From Solimonas sp040377605 (GTDB lineage Bacteria; Pseudomonadota; Gammaproteobacteria; Nevskiales; Nevskiaceae), in the NCBI GenBank assembly GCA_040377605.1, contig JBEIOK010000069.1, forward strand, positions 1-13,332: 13,332 nucleotides of DNA. The letters run 5' to 3'. Shown here piece by piece: positions 1 through 8,482 of the stretch (within the stretch, counting starts at the first letter, position 1; each line of letters begins with the position of its first letter). The notes under the pieces are model-generated. The model had not been told where the DNA came from, searched no databases, and saw only the letters and a list, made by a program, of their open reading frames with translations. Made by a program: the position numbers and the translations under genes.

Positions 1-33
1 CGGCCACCCATCGGCGTGCGCCGGGAGTGGCCG
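1..33. other. GC-rich inverted repeat at left edge
   Basis: A 7-bp outer stem (CGGCCAC at 1-7 with GTGGCCG at 27-33) encloses a smaller CGGC/GCCG stem (12-15 with 20-23). It could be the end of a transcription terminator or a short intergenic structure belonging to an upstream gene outside the window. No T-run follows it, so a terminator call is not justified. Nothing coding is seen in 1-88. Confidence 0.25.
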
Positions 34-55
34 ACGACACCCCGAGGCCGGGCGG

Positions 56-88
56 TGGTATCGTCCCGCCCCGCGGTGACCACACAGT
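56..88 (+). promoter_or_regulatory. Possible tRNA promoter (extended -10 and GC-rich discriminator)
   Basis: TATCGT at 59-64 is preceded by TG plus one base (56-58), which fits an extended -10 box. The bases just after it (65-76) are almost all G and C. A GC-rich discriminator is known for stringently controlled tRNA and rRNA promoters. No convincing -35 hexamer is visible. The box is about 25 bases before the mature tRNA 5' end, which would leave a short 5' leader for RNase P. This is an inference from short motifs. Confidence 0.3.
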
Positions 89-165
89 GCGCCCGTAGCT
101 CAGTTGGATAGAGCATCTGGCTTCGAACCAGAGGGTCGGGAGTTCGAGTCTCTCCGGGCGCACCA
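89..165 (+). tRNA. tRNA-Arg (anticodon TCG)
   Basis: The 77-nt sequence folds into a full cloverleaf. The 7-bp acceptor stem pairs GCGCCCG (89-95) with CGGGCGC (155-161), and A162 is the discriminator. The D arm uses GCTC/GAGC. The anticodon stem TCTGG/CCAGA (116-120, 128-132) holds the loop CTTCGAA with anticodon TCG at 123-125, which reads CGA and, by wobble, other CGN arginine codons. The T arm (138-154) carries TTCGAGT in its loop. The 3' CCA (163-165) is encoded in the DNA. No terminator-like hairpin follows, so transcripts may continue towards pyc. Confidence 0.97.
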
Positions 166-272
166 TTTTCGAACGCTGCGCGTGGGCCGTGTGCTGGCCC
201 TACCCTAATGGATGGCTGCAGCGGTCGCGTGTCTCAGGCACAGTGTCGGCCCCAGACAGTCCGAGCGACAGC

Positions 273-3200
273 ATGACCCGACGCGTGCAGAAACTCCTGG
301 TCGCCAATCGTGGCGAGATCGCGATCCGTGTGATGCGTGCTGCGGCGGAGATGGGCATCCGCACCGTCGCGATCTATGCGCACGAGGATCGCTTTGCGTT
401 GCACCGCTTCAAGGCCGACGAAAGCTACCGCGTCGGCAAGGGTGCCAAGCCGATTGCCGCTTATCTGGACATTGCCGACATCATCCGCGTCGCCCGTGAG
501 GCGGGCGTCGACGCCATCCATCCCGGCTATGGATTCCTGTCCGAGAATCCCGACTTTGCCGAGGCCTGCGCGGCAGCGGGCATCACCTTCATTGGCCCTC
601 AGCCGCAGGTGCTGCGCACCCTCGGCGACAAGGTTGCTGCGCGCAAGGCAGCGGAGCTTGCGAAGGTCCCGGTGCTGCCGGCATCCGGCGCGCTGCCCGC
701 CGACCTGGACGCCTGCAAGCGGCAGGTAGCGGCCGTCGGCTATCCGGTGATGATGAAAGCGAGCTGGGGCGGCGGCGGACGCGGCATGCGTATCATCGAG
801 TCGGAATCCGAACTGGCCACGCAAATGGAGACCGCCCGCCGCGAAGCCAAGGCGGCGTTCGGCAACGACGAGGTCTACGTCGAGAAGCTGGTACGACGGG
901 CCCGCCACGTCGAGGTGCAGATCCTCGGCGATACCCACGGCAATCTGATTCATCTGTTCGAGCGCGACTGCTCGGTGCAGCGCCGCAACCAGAAGGTGGT
1001 TGAGCGTGCGCCGGCACCGTATCTCGTCCCCGCACAGCGCGCGGAACTGTGCGAAGCCGCGCTGCGCCTGTGCCGTCAGGTGAACTACTCGCACGCCGGC
1101 ACCGTCGAGTTTCTGATGGATGCCGATACCGGACACTTCTACTTCATCGAGGTCAACCCGCGCATCCAGGTCGAGCACACGGTGACCGAAGAGGTCACGG
1201 GCGTCGACATCGTCAAGGCCCAGATCCGCGTCTCCGAGGGTGCATGCATCGGCGACCCGCCGCACGACAACGTGCCGGGGCTACCGGCGCAGGATCAGGT
1301 CCAGTTGCATGGCCACGCCCTGCAGTGCCGCGTGACGACCGAAGACCCTGAAAATGGGTTTACGCCCGATCACGGACGCCTGCTCGCATACCGCAGTCCG
1401 GCGGGTTTCGGGGTGCGTCTCGATGGCGGCACCTCTTATGCCGGCGCGGTGATCACGCCCTATTACGATTCGTTGCTGGTCAAGGTGACGACCTGGGCGC
1501 CGACCCCCGGCGATGCGATCGCGCGCATGGATCGCGCACTGCGCGAGTTCCGCATCCGCGGCCTGTCGACCAACCTGCAGTTTCTCGAAAACGTCATCAA
1601 TCATCCGCAGTTCAAGTCGGGCGAGTGCATCACGCGCTTCATCGACACGACACCCGAACTGTTTGTCTTCACCCCACGGCGGGATCGCGCCACGCGTCTG
1701 CTGCGCTTTGTCGGTGACGTGATCGTCAACGGCAATCCGGAGATGAAGGGCCGTACGCCGCCACCAGCCGCACTGCCGGAGCCCGTGCTGCCGCCCTGTG
1801 ACCTCAAGTCAGCGCCGCCGCGTGGCCTGCGCGATGAACTCAAGGCGCGGGGTGCCGCGGGCTTTGCGCAGTGGATCAAGGACCAGCCGGGCGTGCTGCT
1901 CACGGACACGACGATGCGGGACGCGCATCAGTCGCTGTTTGCCACACGCATGCGCACGGCCGACATGGTGGCGATCGCACCGCACTACGCGCGGATGCTG
2001 CCGAACCTGCTGTCGCTGGAATGCTGGGGCGGGGCCACCTTCGACGTAGCACTGCGCTTTCTCAAGGAAGATCCCTGGGATCGTCTCGCGCAATTGCGGG
2101 CAGCCGTGCCCAACATCCCGTTCCAGATGCTGCTGCGCTCGGCCAACGCCGTCGGGTATACCAACTACGCCGACAATGTGGTGCGTTACTTCGTGCAGCA
2201 GGCGGCGGTCAGCGGCATCGACATCTTCCGCGTCTTCGACTCCCTCAACAGCGTCGACAACATGCGGGTGGCGATGGACGCCGTGCTCGAATCCGGCGCG
2301 GTCTGCGAGGGCACGATCTGCTACACCGGCGACCTGCTGGATACCACCCGCACCAAGTACGACCTCCAGTACTACGTGAAGATGGCCAAGGCGCTGGAGA
2401 AGGCGGGCGCGCAGATGCTGGGCATCAAGGACATGGCCGGCATCTGCAAGCCGCGCGCCGCGCGCGAGCTGGTCCGCGTGCTCAAGCAGGAGGTCGGCCT
2501 GCCGCTGCACTTCCATACGCATGACACCAGTGGTATCGCGGCGGCAAGTGTGCTGGCGGCCGTCGAAGCCGGTTGCGATGCGGTCGATGGTGCGCTCGAC
2601 AGCATGTCGGGTCTGACCTCGCAACCCAACCTCGGCGCCATCGCGGCCAGCCTGGCGGGCGCCGAACGGGACCCGCGCATCGATCTCGATGCGATGCAGC
2701 GTCTGTCCGATTACTGGGAAGGCGTGCGGCGGTACTACGCGCCGTTTGAGGCCGACATTCGCTCCGGCACCGCCGATGTCTACCGGCACGAGATGCCGGG
2801 CGGTCAGTACACCAACCTGCGCGAGCAGGCACGTGCGCTCGGGCTGGAATCGCGCTGGGCCGAGGTCTCGAAGGCTTACGCCGACGTCAACCGGCTGTTC
2901 GGTGACATCGTCAAGGTCACGCCGACCTCGAAGGTCGTGGGTGACATGGCCCTGTTCATGGTCTCGCGCGGGCTCACGCCGGAGCAGGTGGCTGATCCCG
3001 ACCATGCGGTTGATTTCCCGGAGTCGGTCGTGCAGCTGTTCCGCGGCGAACTGGGGCTGCCGCCGGATGGCTGGCCGCGGCGTCTGCAGCAGAAAGTGTT
3101 GAAGGGTGCCACGGCATTGACCGAGCGTCCGGGCAGGCATCTGCCGCCCGTTGATCTGGCGGCGGCGCGCGCCGAGGCCGAGAAGGCGACCGGCCTCAAG

Positions 3201-3740
3201 ATCGGCGACACCGATCTCGCCTCCTGGCTGATGTATCCCAAGGTCTACACCGAATACGCCGAATTCCAGAAGCGTTATGGGGATGTCAGCGCGGTGCCGA
3301 CCACGGCGTTCTTCTACGGCCTGCGGGAGCAGGAGGAGATCAGCGTCGACATCGACCAGGGCAAGACCCTGGTGATCCGCCTGCAGGGACGTGCTGACGT
3401 CGAGGAAGAGGGCGTCGCCAAGTTGTTCTATGAACTGAACGGCCAGCCGCGCATGGTGCGGGTGCCCAAGGCCGGCAGTGTCAGCGCCCGGGCCGAGCGG
3501 CCCAAGGCGCAGGAGGGTCATCCGGATCAGGTGGGCGCGCCGATGCCGGGCATGGTCTCGCGGTTGGCGGTCAAGACCGGCGATAATGTGCGCAAGGGTG
3601 ACCCCCTGCTGGCGCTTGAAGCGATGAAGATGGAAACCGTCGTTGCCGCCCCCCGCGACGGGCGCATTGCGCAGGTCGCGGTGCAGTCGGGTACCCCGGT
3701 CGCTGCCCGCGATCTCCTTGTGACCTTTGACCCTCTGTGA
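273..3740 (+). CDS. pyc: Pyruvate carboxylase, single-chain
   Basis: This cytoplasmic biotin enzyme makes oxaloacetate from pyruvate, bicarbonate and ATP, an anaplerotic and gluconeogenic step. At 1155 residues it has the usual single-chain length and all three modules. The N-terminal biotin carboxylase starts with QKLLVANRGEIAIR, has the ATP-grasp glycine loop GGGGRGM (166-172) and the catalytic EVNPRIQVEH segment (from about 293). The central carboxyltransferase starts near DTTMRD (545-550), with expected metal ligands D550, K719 (the carbamylated lysine in GIKDMAG), H748 and H750. The C-terminal biotinyl domain has AMKME with K1119 as the biotinylated lysine. I chose the ATG at 273 because the protein there begins directly with the family sequence; an in-frame ATG at 189 would add 28 residues that look unrelated. 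Shine-Dalgarno pairing is weak and no clear promoter is visible between the tRNA and the gene. The next gene follows immediately, implying co-expression. Confidence 0.96.
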   Translation: MTRRVQKLLVANRGEIAIRVMRAAAEMGIRTVAIYAHEDRFALHRFKADESYRVGKGAKPIAAYLDIADIIRVAREAGVDAIHPGYGFLSENPDFAEACAAAGITFIGPQPQVLRTLGDKVAARKAAELAKVPVLPASGALPADLDACKRQVAAVGYPVMMKASWGGGGRGMRIIESESELATQMETARREAKAAFGNDEVYVEKLVRRARHVEVQILGDTHGNLIHLFERDCSVQRRNQKVVERAPAPYLVPAQRAELCEAALRLCRQVNYSHAGTVEFLMDADTGHFYFIEVNPRIQVEHTVTEEVTGVDIVKAQIRVSEGACIGDPPHDNVPGLPAQDQVQLHGHALQCRVTTEDPENGFTPDHGRLLAYRSPAGFGVRLDGGTSYAGAVITPYYDSLLVKVTTWAPTPGDAIARMDRALREFRIRGLSTNLQFLENVINHPQFKSGECITRFIDTTPELFVFTPRRDRATRLLRFVGDVIVNGNPEMKGRTPPPAALPEPVLPPCDLKSAPPRGLRDELKARGAAGFAQWIKDQPGVLLTDTTMRDAHQSLFATRMRTADMVAIAPHYARMLPNLLSLECWGGATFDVALRFLKEDPWDRLAQLRAAVPNIPFQMLLRSANAVGYTNYADNVVRYFVQQAAVSGIDIFRVFDSLNSVDNMRVAMDAVLESGAVCEGTICYTGDLLDTTRTKYDLQYYVKMAKALEKAGAQMLGIKDMAGICKPRAARELVRVLKQEVGLPLHFHTHDTSGIAAASVLAAVEAGCDAVDGALDSMSGLTSQPNLGAIAASLAGAERDPRIDLDAMQRLSDYWEGVRRYYAPFEADIRSGTADVYRHEMPGGQYTNLREQARALGLESRWAEVSKAYADVNRLFGDIVKVTPTSKVVGDMALFMVSRGLTPEQVADPDHAVDFPESVVQLFRGELGLPPDGWPRRLQQKVLKGATALTERPGRHLPPVDLAAARAEAEKATGLKIGDTDLASWLMYPKVYTEYAEFQKRYGDVSAVPTTAFFYGLREQEEISVDIDQGKTLVIRLQGRADVEEEGVAKLFYELNGQPRMVRVPKAGSVSARAERPKAQEGHPDQVGAPMPGMVSRLAVKTGDNVRKGDPLLALEAMKMETVVAAPRDGRIAQVAVQSGTPVAARDLLVTFDPL

Positions 3741-3742
3741 CC

Positions 3743-4423
3743 ATGGACGACAATCTAAAGCCCCTCCTCGCGCGCAATGCCGCGTGGGCCGCTCGCACCG
3801 CGGCCGAAGATCCCAATTTCTTCAAGCGACTCGTCAGTCAGCAGACCCCGGAGTATCTGTGGATCGGCTGCTCGGACTCGCGCGTTCCGGCCAACGAGAT
3901 CGTCGATCTCGATCCGGGCGAGCTGTTCGTGCACCGCAACGTGGCCAACGTGGTGTCGCACTCGGACATCAATGCGCAGTCGGTCATTCAGTTTGCCGTC
4001 GAGGCGCTGAAAGTGCGCCACATCATGGTGGTGGGCCACTACCGCTGCTCGGGTGTCGGTGCCTGCGTGCACGGCCGCGAGTTCGGCGGTGCCGCCGACT
4101 ACTGGCTGGGGCATGTGCGCGAGATCGCCACGCGCTATCGCGAACTGCTCGATGCCGAGCCGACCGACCACCGCCGCGAGTCGCTGCTGTGTGAGCTCAA
4201 TGTCATGGAACAGACGCTCAATGCCTGCAGCTCGGTGCCGGTCCTGGCCGCCTGGCGGCGCGGACAGCCGCTGACCGTCCATGGCTGGATCTATCGTCTC
4301 GGCGATGGACGCCTGCGCCATCTGGACCTGTCGGTGGATGCCGAAACGCCGGTTCAGGCGCTGCGCGCCGATGCCATCGAGCGCATCCTCACCACGCGCC
4401 GCGCGTACTACCAAAACCGTTGA
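3743..4423 (+). CDS. can: Beta-class carbonic anhydrase, Can type
   Basis: This zinc enzyme interconverts CO2 and bicarbonate in the cytoplasm. The 226-residue protein matches the length and layout of E. coli Can. The zinc ligands are visible as C43 (in GCSDSR), H99 and C102 (in GHYRCSGV), with the catalytic Asp-Arg pair D45/R47. The CELNVMEQ and VHGWIY segments near the C-terminus are also typical of the family. The second-ligand motif reads RCSGV rather than the GCGGV of E. coli. The ATG at 3743 lies 2 bp after the pyc stop and lines up with the E. coli start. A GTG at 3737 overlaps the pyc stop as GTGA and would add two residues. No Shine-Dalgarno is seen, so translation probably depends on ribosomes finishing pyc. 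The location suggests bicarbonate supply for pyruvate carboxylase. Confidence 0.94.
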   Translation: MDDNLKPLLARNAAWAARTAAEDPNFFKRLVSQQTPEYLWIGCSDSRVPANEIVDLDPGELFVHRNVANVVSHSDINAQSVIQFAVEALKVRHIMVVGHYRCSGVGACVHGREFGGAADYWLGHVREIATRYRELLDAEPTDHRRESLLCELNVMEQTLNACSSVPVLAAWRRGQPLTVHGWIYRLGDGRLRHLDLSVDAETPVQALRADAIERILTTRRAYYQNR

Positions 4424-4452
4424 GCATCAGCACGATGCCGCTCGGTCCGGGC

Positions 4453-4481
4453 GTGAAATGAGGGCGGTCAGGCTCTACACT
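4453..4481 (+). promoter_or_regulatory. Candidate sigma-70 promoter for prpC
   Basis: GTGAAA (4453-4458) and TACACT (4476-4481) each match four of six consensus bases and are separated by exactly 17 bp. They lie in the 189-bp gap between can and prpC and would start transcription near 4488, leaving a leader of about 125 nt before prpC. The rest of the gap has the prpC ribosome-binding site and a short direct repeat, but no coding sequence. The call is by eye only. Confidence 0.4.
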
Positions 4482-4515
4482 GCGCGGCCGGTTGGCGACG
4501 CCTCAGCCGTTCGTG

Positions 4516-4539
4516 CGACGCGGATCCGGACCGACGCGG
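4516..4539. repeat. Short direct repeat in the prpC leader
   Basis: The octamer CGACGCGG occurs at 4516-4523 and again at 4532-4539. The copies are spaced 16 bp start to start, just downstream of the candidate prpC promoter. Paired repeats in this position could be a regulator-binding site, but in GC-rich DNA an 8-bp repeat can also arise by chance. Confidence 0.3.
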
Positions 4540-4612
4540 GTCACCATTCACCGCCTGCGGTTCCCAGACCGCACCCATTCATGTTGAGACAGAAATCCGG
4601 GAGATTCACCAG

Positions 4613-5767
4613 ATGAGCGAAACCCCCACCGCCGGCCCCAAGCCCAAGAAATCTGTGGCGCTGTCGGGCGTTGCCGCCGGCAACACGGCACTGTGCACCG
4701 TGGGTCGCACGGGCAACGATCTGCACTATCGCGGGTACGACATCCTCGATGTGGCCCAGGCCTGCGAATTCGAGGAAATCGCGCATCTGCTGGTGCACGG
4801 CAAGCTGCCGACCGCCTCGGAGCTGAAGGCCTACAAGGCCAAGCTCAAGGCGCTGCGCGGCCTGCCGGCCGCGGTGAAGTCCGCGCTGGAGCAACTGCCG
4901 CCGTCGGCCCATCCGATGGACGTGATGCGCACCGGCGTCTCGGTGCTGGGCTGCGTCCTGCCGGAAAAGGATGACCACAACCATGCCGGGGCGCGCGACA
5001 TCGCCGACCGCCTGATGGCCAGCCTGGGTTCGATGCTGCTGTACTGGTATCACTACAGCCACAACGGCCGCTGCATCGAGGTCGAGACCGACGACGATTC
5101 CATCGGCGGCCATTTCCTGCACCTGCTGCACGGTGTGGCGCCGTCGAAGGAGTGGGTCAAGGCGATGCACACCAGCCTGGTGCTGTACGCCGAGCACGAA
5201 TTCAACGCCAGCACCTTCACCAGCCGCGTCGTCGCCGGCACCGGATCCGACATGTACTCGGCGATCTGCGGCGGGATCGGTGCGCTGCGGGGTCCCAAGC
5301 ATGGCGGCGCTAACGAGGTGGCCTTCGAGATCCAGCAGCGCTACGACACGCCGGAGGAGGCGGAAGCCGACATCAAGGCCCGCGTCGAGCGCAAGGAAGT
5401 GATCATTGGTTTCGGGCACCCGGTCTACACGATTGCCGATCCGCGCAACAAGGTGATCAAGCAGGTTGCCTACGAGCTGGCCAAGGCACAGGGCAACACC
5501 AAGATGTATGCGATTGCCGAGCGCCTGGAGACAGTGATGTGGGACATCAAGAAGATGTTCCCGAACCTCGACTGGTTCTCTGCGGTCAGCTACAACCTGA
5601 TGGGGGTGCCGACGGCGATGTTCACGCCGCTGTTCGTGATCGCCCGCACCGCCGGGTGGAGCGCGCACATCATCGAGCAACGCATCGACGGCAAGATCAT
5701 CCGTCCCACGGCCAACTACACCGGACCTGAAAACCTCAGCTTCGTGCCGATCGAAAAACGCACGTAA
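4613..5767 (+). CDS. prpC: 2-methylcitrate synthase
   Basis: PrpC condenses propionyl-CoA with oxaloacetate to 2-methylcitrate, the entry step of the methylcitrate cycle. The 384-residue protein has the PrpC N-terminus (KPKKSVALSG followed by GNTALCTVGR), not that of the larger TCA-cycle citrate synthase. The catalytic triad sits at H230 (KHGGANE), H269 (GFGHPVYT) and D320 (NLDWFSAVSYN), each exactly five positions before H235/H274/D325 of the Salmonella enzyme. A ribosome-binding site GGGAG (4599-4603) lies 9 bases before the ATG. It heads the propionate cluster, with its own candidate promoter upstream and a hairpin just downstream. Unlike many prp operons, no prpB or regulator gene precedes it. 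Residual citrate synthase activity is common in this family. Confidence 0.95.
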   Translation: MSETPTAGPKPKKSVALSGVAAGNTALCTVGRTGNDLHYRGYDILDVAQACEFEEIAHLLVHGKLPTASELKAYKAKLKALRGLPAAVKSALEQLPPSAHPMDVMRTGVSVLGCVLPEKDDHNHAGARDIADRLMASLGSMLLYWYHYSHNGRCIEVETDDDSIGGHFLHLLHGVAPSKEWVKAMHTSLVLYAEHEFNASTFTSRVVAGTGSDMYSAICGGIGALRGPKHGGANEVAFEIQQRYDTPEEAEADIKARVERKEVIIGFGHPVYTIADPRNKVIKQVAYELAKAQGNTKMYAIAERLETVMWDIKKMFPNLDWFSAVSYNLMGVPTAMFTPLFVIARTAGWSAHIIEQRIDGKIIRPTANYTGPENLSFVPIEKRT

Positions 5768-5775
5768 ATCCCCCG

Positions 5776-5801
5776 CGACCGCGCCTGCAGCGCGGTCGTT
5801 T
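5776..5801 (+). terminator. Stem-loop between prpC and acnD (terminator or attenuator-like)
   Basis: A perfect 9-bp stem (CGACCGCGC at 5776-5784 with GCGCGGTCG at 5790-5798) closes a 5-nt loop (CTGCA) and is followed by TTTCATTT. The short T-rich tail makes it a plausible weak intrinsic terminator. Because acnD is the next step of the same pathway, partial readthrough or a role as an mRNA-processing or stability element is more likely than complete termination. Confidence 0.5.
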
Positions 5802-5829
5802 CATTTCCGCCGCTCCCTTTTTCCGCTCC

Positions 5830-8427
5830 ATGAACACCGCATACCGCAAGACTCTCCCCGGAACCCAGCTCGACTACTTCGATGCGCGAGCCGCCGTCGA
5901 CGCGATCAAGCCAGGCGCCTACGCGACGCTGCCCTACACGGCGCGCGTTCATGCCGAAAACCTCGTGCGCAAGGGTGAGCCCGAGAAACTCGCGGCGTAT
6001 CTGTCGCAGTTGATCGAGCGCAAGCGGGACCTGGACTTCCCGTGGTTCCCGGTGCGCGTGGTGTGCCACGACATCCTGGGGCAGACCGCGCTGGTCGATC
6101 TGGCGGGCCTGCGCGATGCGATCGCGGACATGGGCGGGGATCCGGCAAAGGTGAACCCGGTGGTGCCGGTCCAGCTGATCGTCGACCACTCGCTGGCCGT
6201 GGAGCATGGCGGTTTCGAGAAGGACGCGTTCGCCAAGAACCGGGCGATCGAGGATCGTCGCAACGACGACCGCTTCCATTTCATCGACTGGACCAAGAAG
6301 GCCTTCAAGAATATGGAGGTGATCCCGCCGGGCAATGGGATCATGCATCAGATCAATCTGGAGCGGATGTCGCCGGTGATCTATACCCAGGACGGGGTCG
6401 CCTTCCCCGACACCTGCGTCGGCACCGACAGCCACACACCACATGTGGATGCGCTCGGGGTCATCGCCATTGGCGTCGGTGGACTGGAAGCCGAGAACGT
6501 GATGCTGGGCCGCGCCTCGTGGATGCGCCTGCCGGATATCGTCGGCGTCGAGCTGTCCGGCAAGCCGGGCGAGGGCATCACCGCGACCGACGTCGTGCTC
6601 GCGCTCACCGAGTTCCTGCGCAAGGAGAAGGTGGTCGGGGCCTACCTGGAATTCCGTGGCAAGGGTGCGGCGGCGCTGACGCTGGGTGATCGCGCGACGA
6701 TTTCCAACATGGCGCCCGAGTACGGGGCCACGGCGGCGATGTTCTTCATCGACCAGAACACCCTCGACTACCTCAAGCTCACCGGCCGCAGTGACGAGCA
6801 GGTCAAGCTGGTCGAAACCTACGCCAAGCACACCGGCCTGTGGGCGGATGCGCTCGAGACCGCCCAGTACGAGCGCACGCTGCACTTCGATCTGTCGACG
6901 GTCGTGCGCAACATGGCCGGCCCCAGCAACCCGCACAAGCGCCTGCCGACGTCGGCCCTGGCCGAGCGCGGCATTGCCGCGAAGTGGGAGCGGCCGGCCG
7001 ATGGCTCGATGCCGGATGGCGCCGTGATCATCGCCGCAATCACCAGCTGCACCAATACCAGCAATCCGCGCAATGTCATCGCTGCCGGCCTGCTCGCACG
7101 CAATGCGAATCGCGCGGGCCTGACGCGCAAGCCGTGGGTGAAATCCTCGCTCGCGCCCGGCTCCAAGGTCGTGGAAAGCTACCTCAAGGAAGCCGGCCTG
7201 CTGTCGGAACTCGAATCCCTCGGCTTCGGCATCGTCGCGTTTGCCTGCACGACCTGCAACGGCATGAGCGGTGCACTGGATCCGAAGATCCAGCAGGAGA
7301 TCATCGACCGCGACCTGTACGCGACCGCCGTGCTCTCCGGCAACCGCAACTTCGACGGCCGCATCCATCCGTATGCCAAGCAGGCCTTCCTGGCGAGCCC
7401 GCCGCTGGTCGTGGCCTACGCCATTGCCGGCACGGTTCGCTTCGACATCGAGAAGGATGTGCTGGGCACCGACCGCAGCGGCAAGCCGGTCACGCTCAAG
7501 GACCTCTGGCCGACGGATGCCGAAATCGATGCAGTGGTCGCCCAGAGCGTGAACCCGACGCAGTTCCGCGCCGTCTACGAGCCGATGTTCCGCAAGGAGG
7601 CCGACGACGGCGCCAGGATCAGCCCGCTGTACCAGTGGCGCGAGAGGAGCACCTACATCCGCCGTCCGCCCTATTGGGAAGGTGCGCTGGCCGGTGCGCG
7701 CGCGCTCAAGGGCTTGCGGCCGCTGGCGGTGCTGCCGGACAACATCACCACCGATCACCTCTCGCCGTCGAATGCGATCCTGATGGACAGCGCAGCGGGC
7801 GAGTACCTGCACAAGATGGGTCTGCCGGAGGAGGACTTCAACTCCTACGCGACGCACCGCGGCGATCACCTCACCGCGCAGCGCGCGACCTTCGCGAATC
7901 CGCAGCTCATCAACGAGATGGTCGTGGTGGACGGCAAGGTCAAGAAGGGATCGCTGGCCCGCGTCGAACCGGAAGGTCGCATCGTGCGCATGTGGGAGGC
8001 CATCGAAACCTACATGGAGCGCAAGCAGCCGCTGATCATCGTCGCCGGAGCGGACTACGGCCAGGGATCGTCGCGTGATTGGGCGGCCAAGGGCGTGCGG
8101 CTGGCGGGCGTGGAAGTGATTGCGGCCGAGGGCTTCGAGCGCATCCACCGCACCAATCTGATCGGCATGGGCGTGCTGCCGCTGGAGTTCAAGTCGGGCA
8201 CCAATCGCCTGACGCTGAAGATCGACGGCACCGAAACCTTTGATGTCAGCGGCACGCTGGCACCGCGGACGACGCTGACCCTGACGATCACGCGCAAGAA
8301 TGGCGAGAAGGTCGAGGTGCCGATGACCTGCCGGCTCGACTCCGACGAGGAGGTCTCCATCTACGAGGCGGGCGGCGTGCTGCAGCGCTTTGCGCAGGAC
8401 TTCCTGGCCTCGACCCAGGCCGCATGA
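5830..8427 (+). CDS. acnD: Fe/S-dependent 2-methylcitrate dehydratase
   Basis: AcnD is the aconitase-superfamily enzyme that dehydrates 2-methylcitrate to 2-methylaconitate and works together with PrpF, replacing PrpD. The 865-residue protein starts with the family-typical YRKTLPGTQLDYFDAR. It carries the substrate-loop region CVGTDSHTPHVDALG (about 196-210) and the three [4Fe-4S] ligands C407 (SCTNTSNPRN), C473 and C476 (ACTTCNGMSG). The C-terminal swivel domain has GQGSSRDWAAKG (about 744-755). The immediate prpC/prpF context separates it from the TCA aconitase AcnA. The start fits the family, but no Shine-Dalgarno precedes it: the 30 bases before the ATG are pyrimidine-rich. Stem-loops lie on both sides of the gene. 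Confidence 0.95.
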   Translation: MNTAYRKTLPGTQLDYFDARAAVDAIKPGAYATLPYTARVHAENLVRKGEPEKLAAYLSQLIERKRDLDFPWFPVRVVCHDILGQTALVDLAGLRDAIADMGGDPAKVNPVVPVQLIVDHSLAVEHGGFEKDAFAKNRAIEDRRNDDRFHFIDWTKKAFKNMEVIPPGNGIMHQINLERMSPVIYTQDGVAFPDTCVGTDSHTPHVDALGVIAIGVGGLEAENVMLGRASWMRLPDIVGVELSGKPGEGITATDVVLALTEFLRKEKVVGAYLEFRGKGAAALTLGDRATISNMAPEYGATAAMFFIDQNTLDYLKLTGRSDEQVKLVETYAKHTGLWADALETAQYERTLHFDLSTVVRNMAGPSNPHKRLPTSALAERGIAAKWERPADGSMPDGAVIIAAITSCTNTSNPRNVIAAGLLARNANRAGLTRKPWVKSSLAPGSKVVESYLKEAGLLSELESLGFGIVAFACTTCNGMSGALDPKIQQEIIDRDLYATAVLSGNRNFDGRIHPYAKQAFLASPPLVVAYAIAGTVRFDIEKDVLGTDRSGKPVTLKDLWPTDAEIDAVVAQSVNPTQFRAVYEPMFRKEADDGARISPLYQWRERSTYIRRPPYWEGALAGARALKGLRPLAVLPDNITTDHLSPSNAILMDSAAGEYLHKMGLPEEDFNSYATHRGDHLTAQRATFANPQLINEMVVVDGKVKKGSLARVEPEGRIVRMWEAIETYMERKQPLIIVAGADYGQGSSRDWAAKGVRLAGVEVIAAEGFERIHRTNLIGMGVLPLEFKSGTNRLTLKIDGTETFDVSGTLAPRTTLTLTITRKNGEKVEVPMTCRLDSDEEVSIYEAGGVLQRFAQDFLASTQAA

Positions 8428-8482
8428 GCCCGACGGACAGCCCCATGGTCGATTTCTCGGAGGCTCGTTCGACGGGAAGATA

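Noticed and set aside
89..165. The tRNA-Arg gene as an integration site for a mobile element.
   Set aside because: There is no integrase, no repeat of the tRNA 3' end that I can see, and the genes that follow are core metabolism.
189..272. A 28-residue N-terminal extension of pyruvate carboxylase from an upstream ATG.
   Set aside because: The added residues do not resemble the biotin carboxylase N-terminus, while the ATG at 273 gives the family start directly.
1809..3521. A 570-codon open frame on the minus strand opposite pyc.
   Set aside because: Antisense shadow of the pyruvate carboxylase gene, with no family signature.
4424..4438. Small hairpin (GCATC/GATGC) directly after can, as a terminator.
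   Set aside because: Only 5 bp of stem and no T-run follow, too weak to call.
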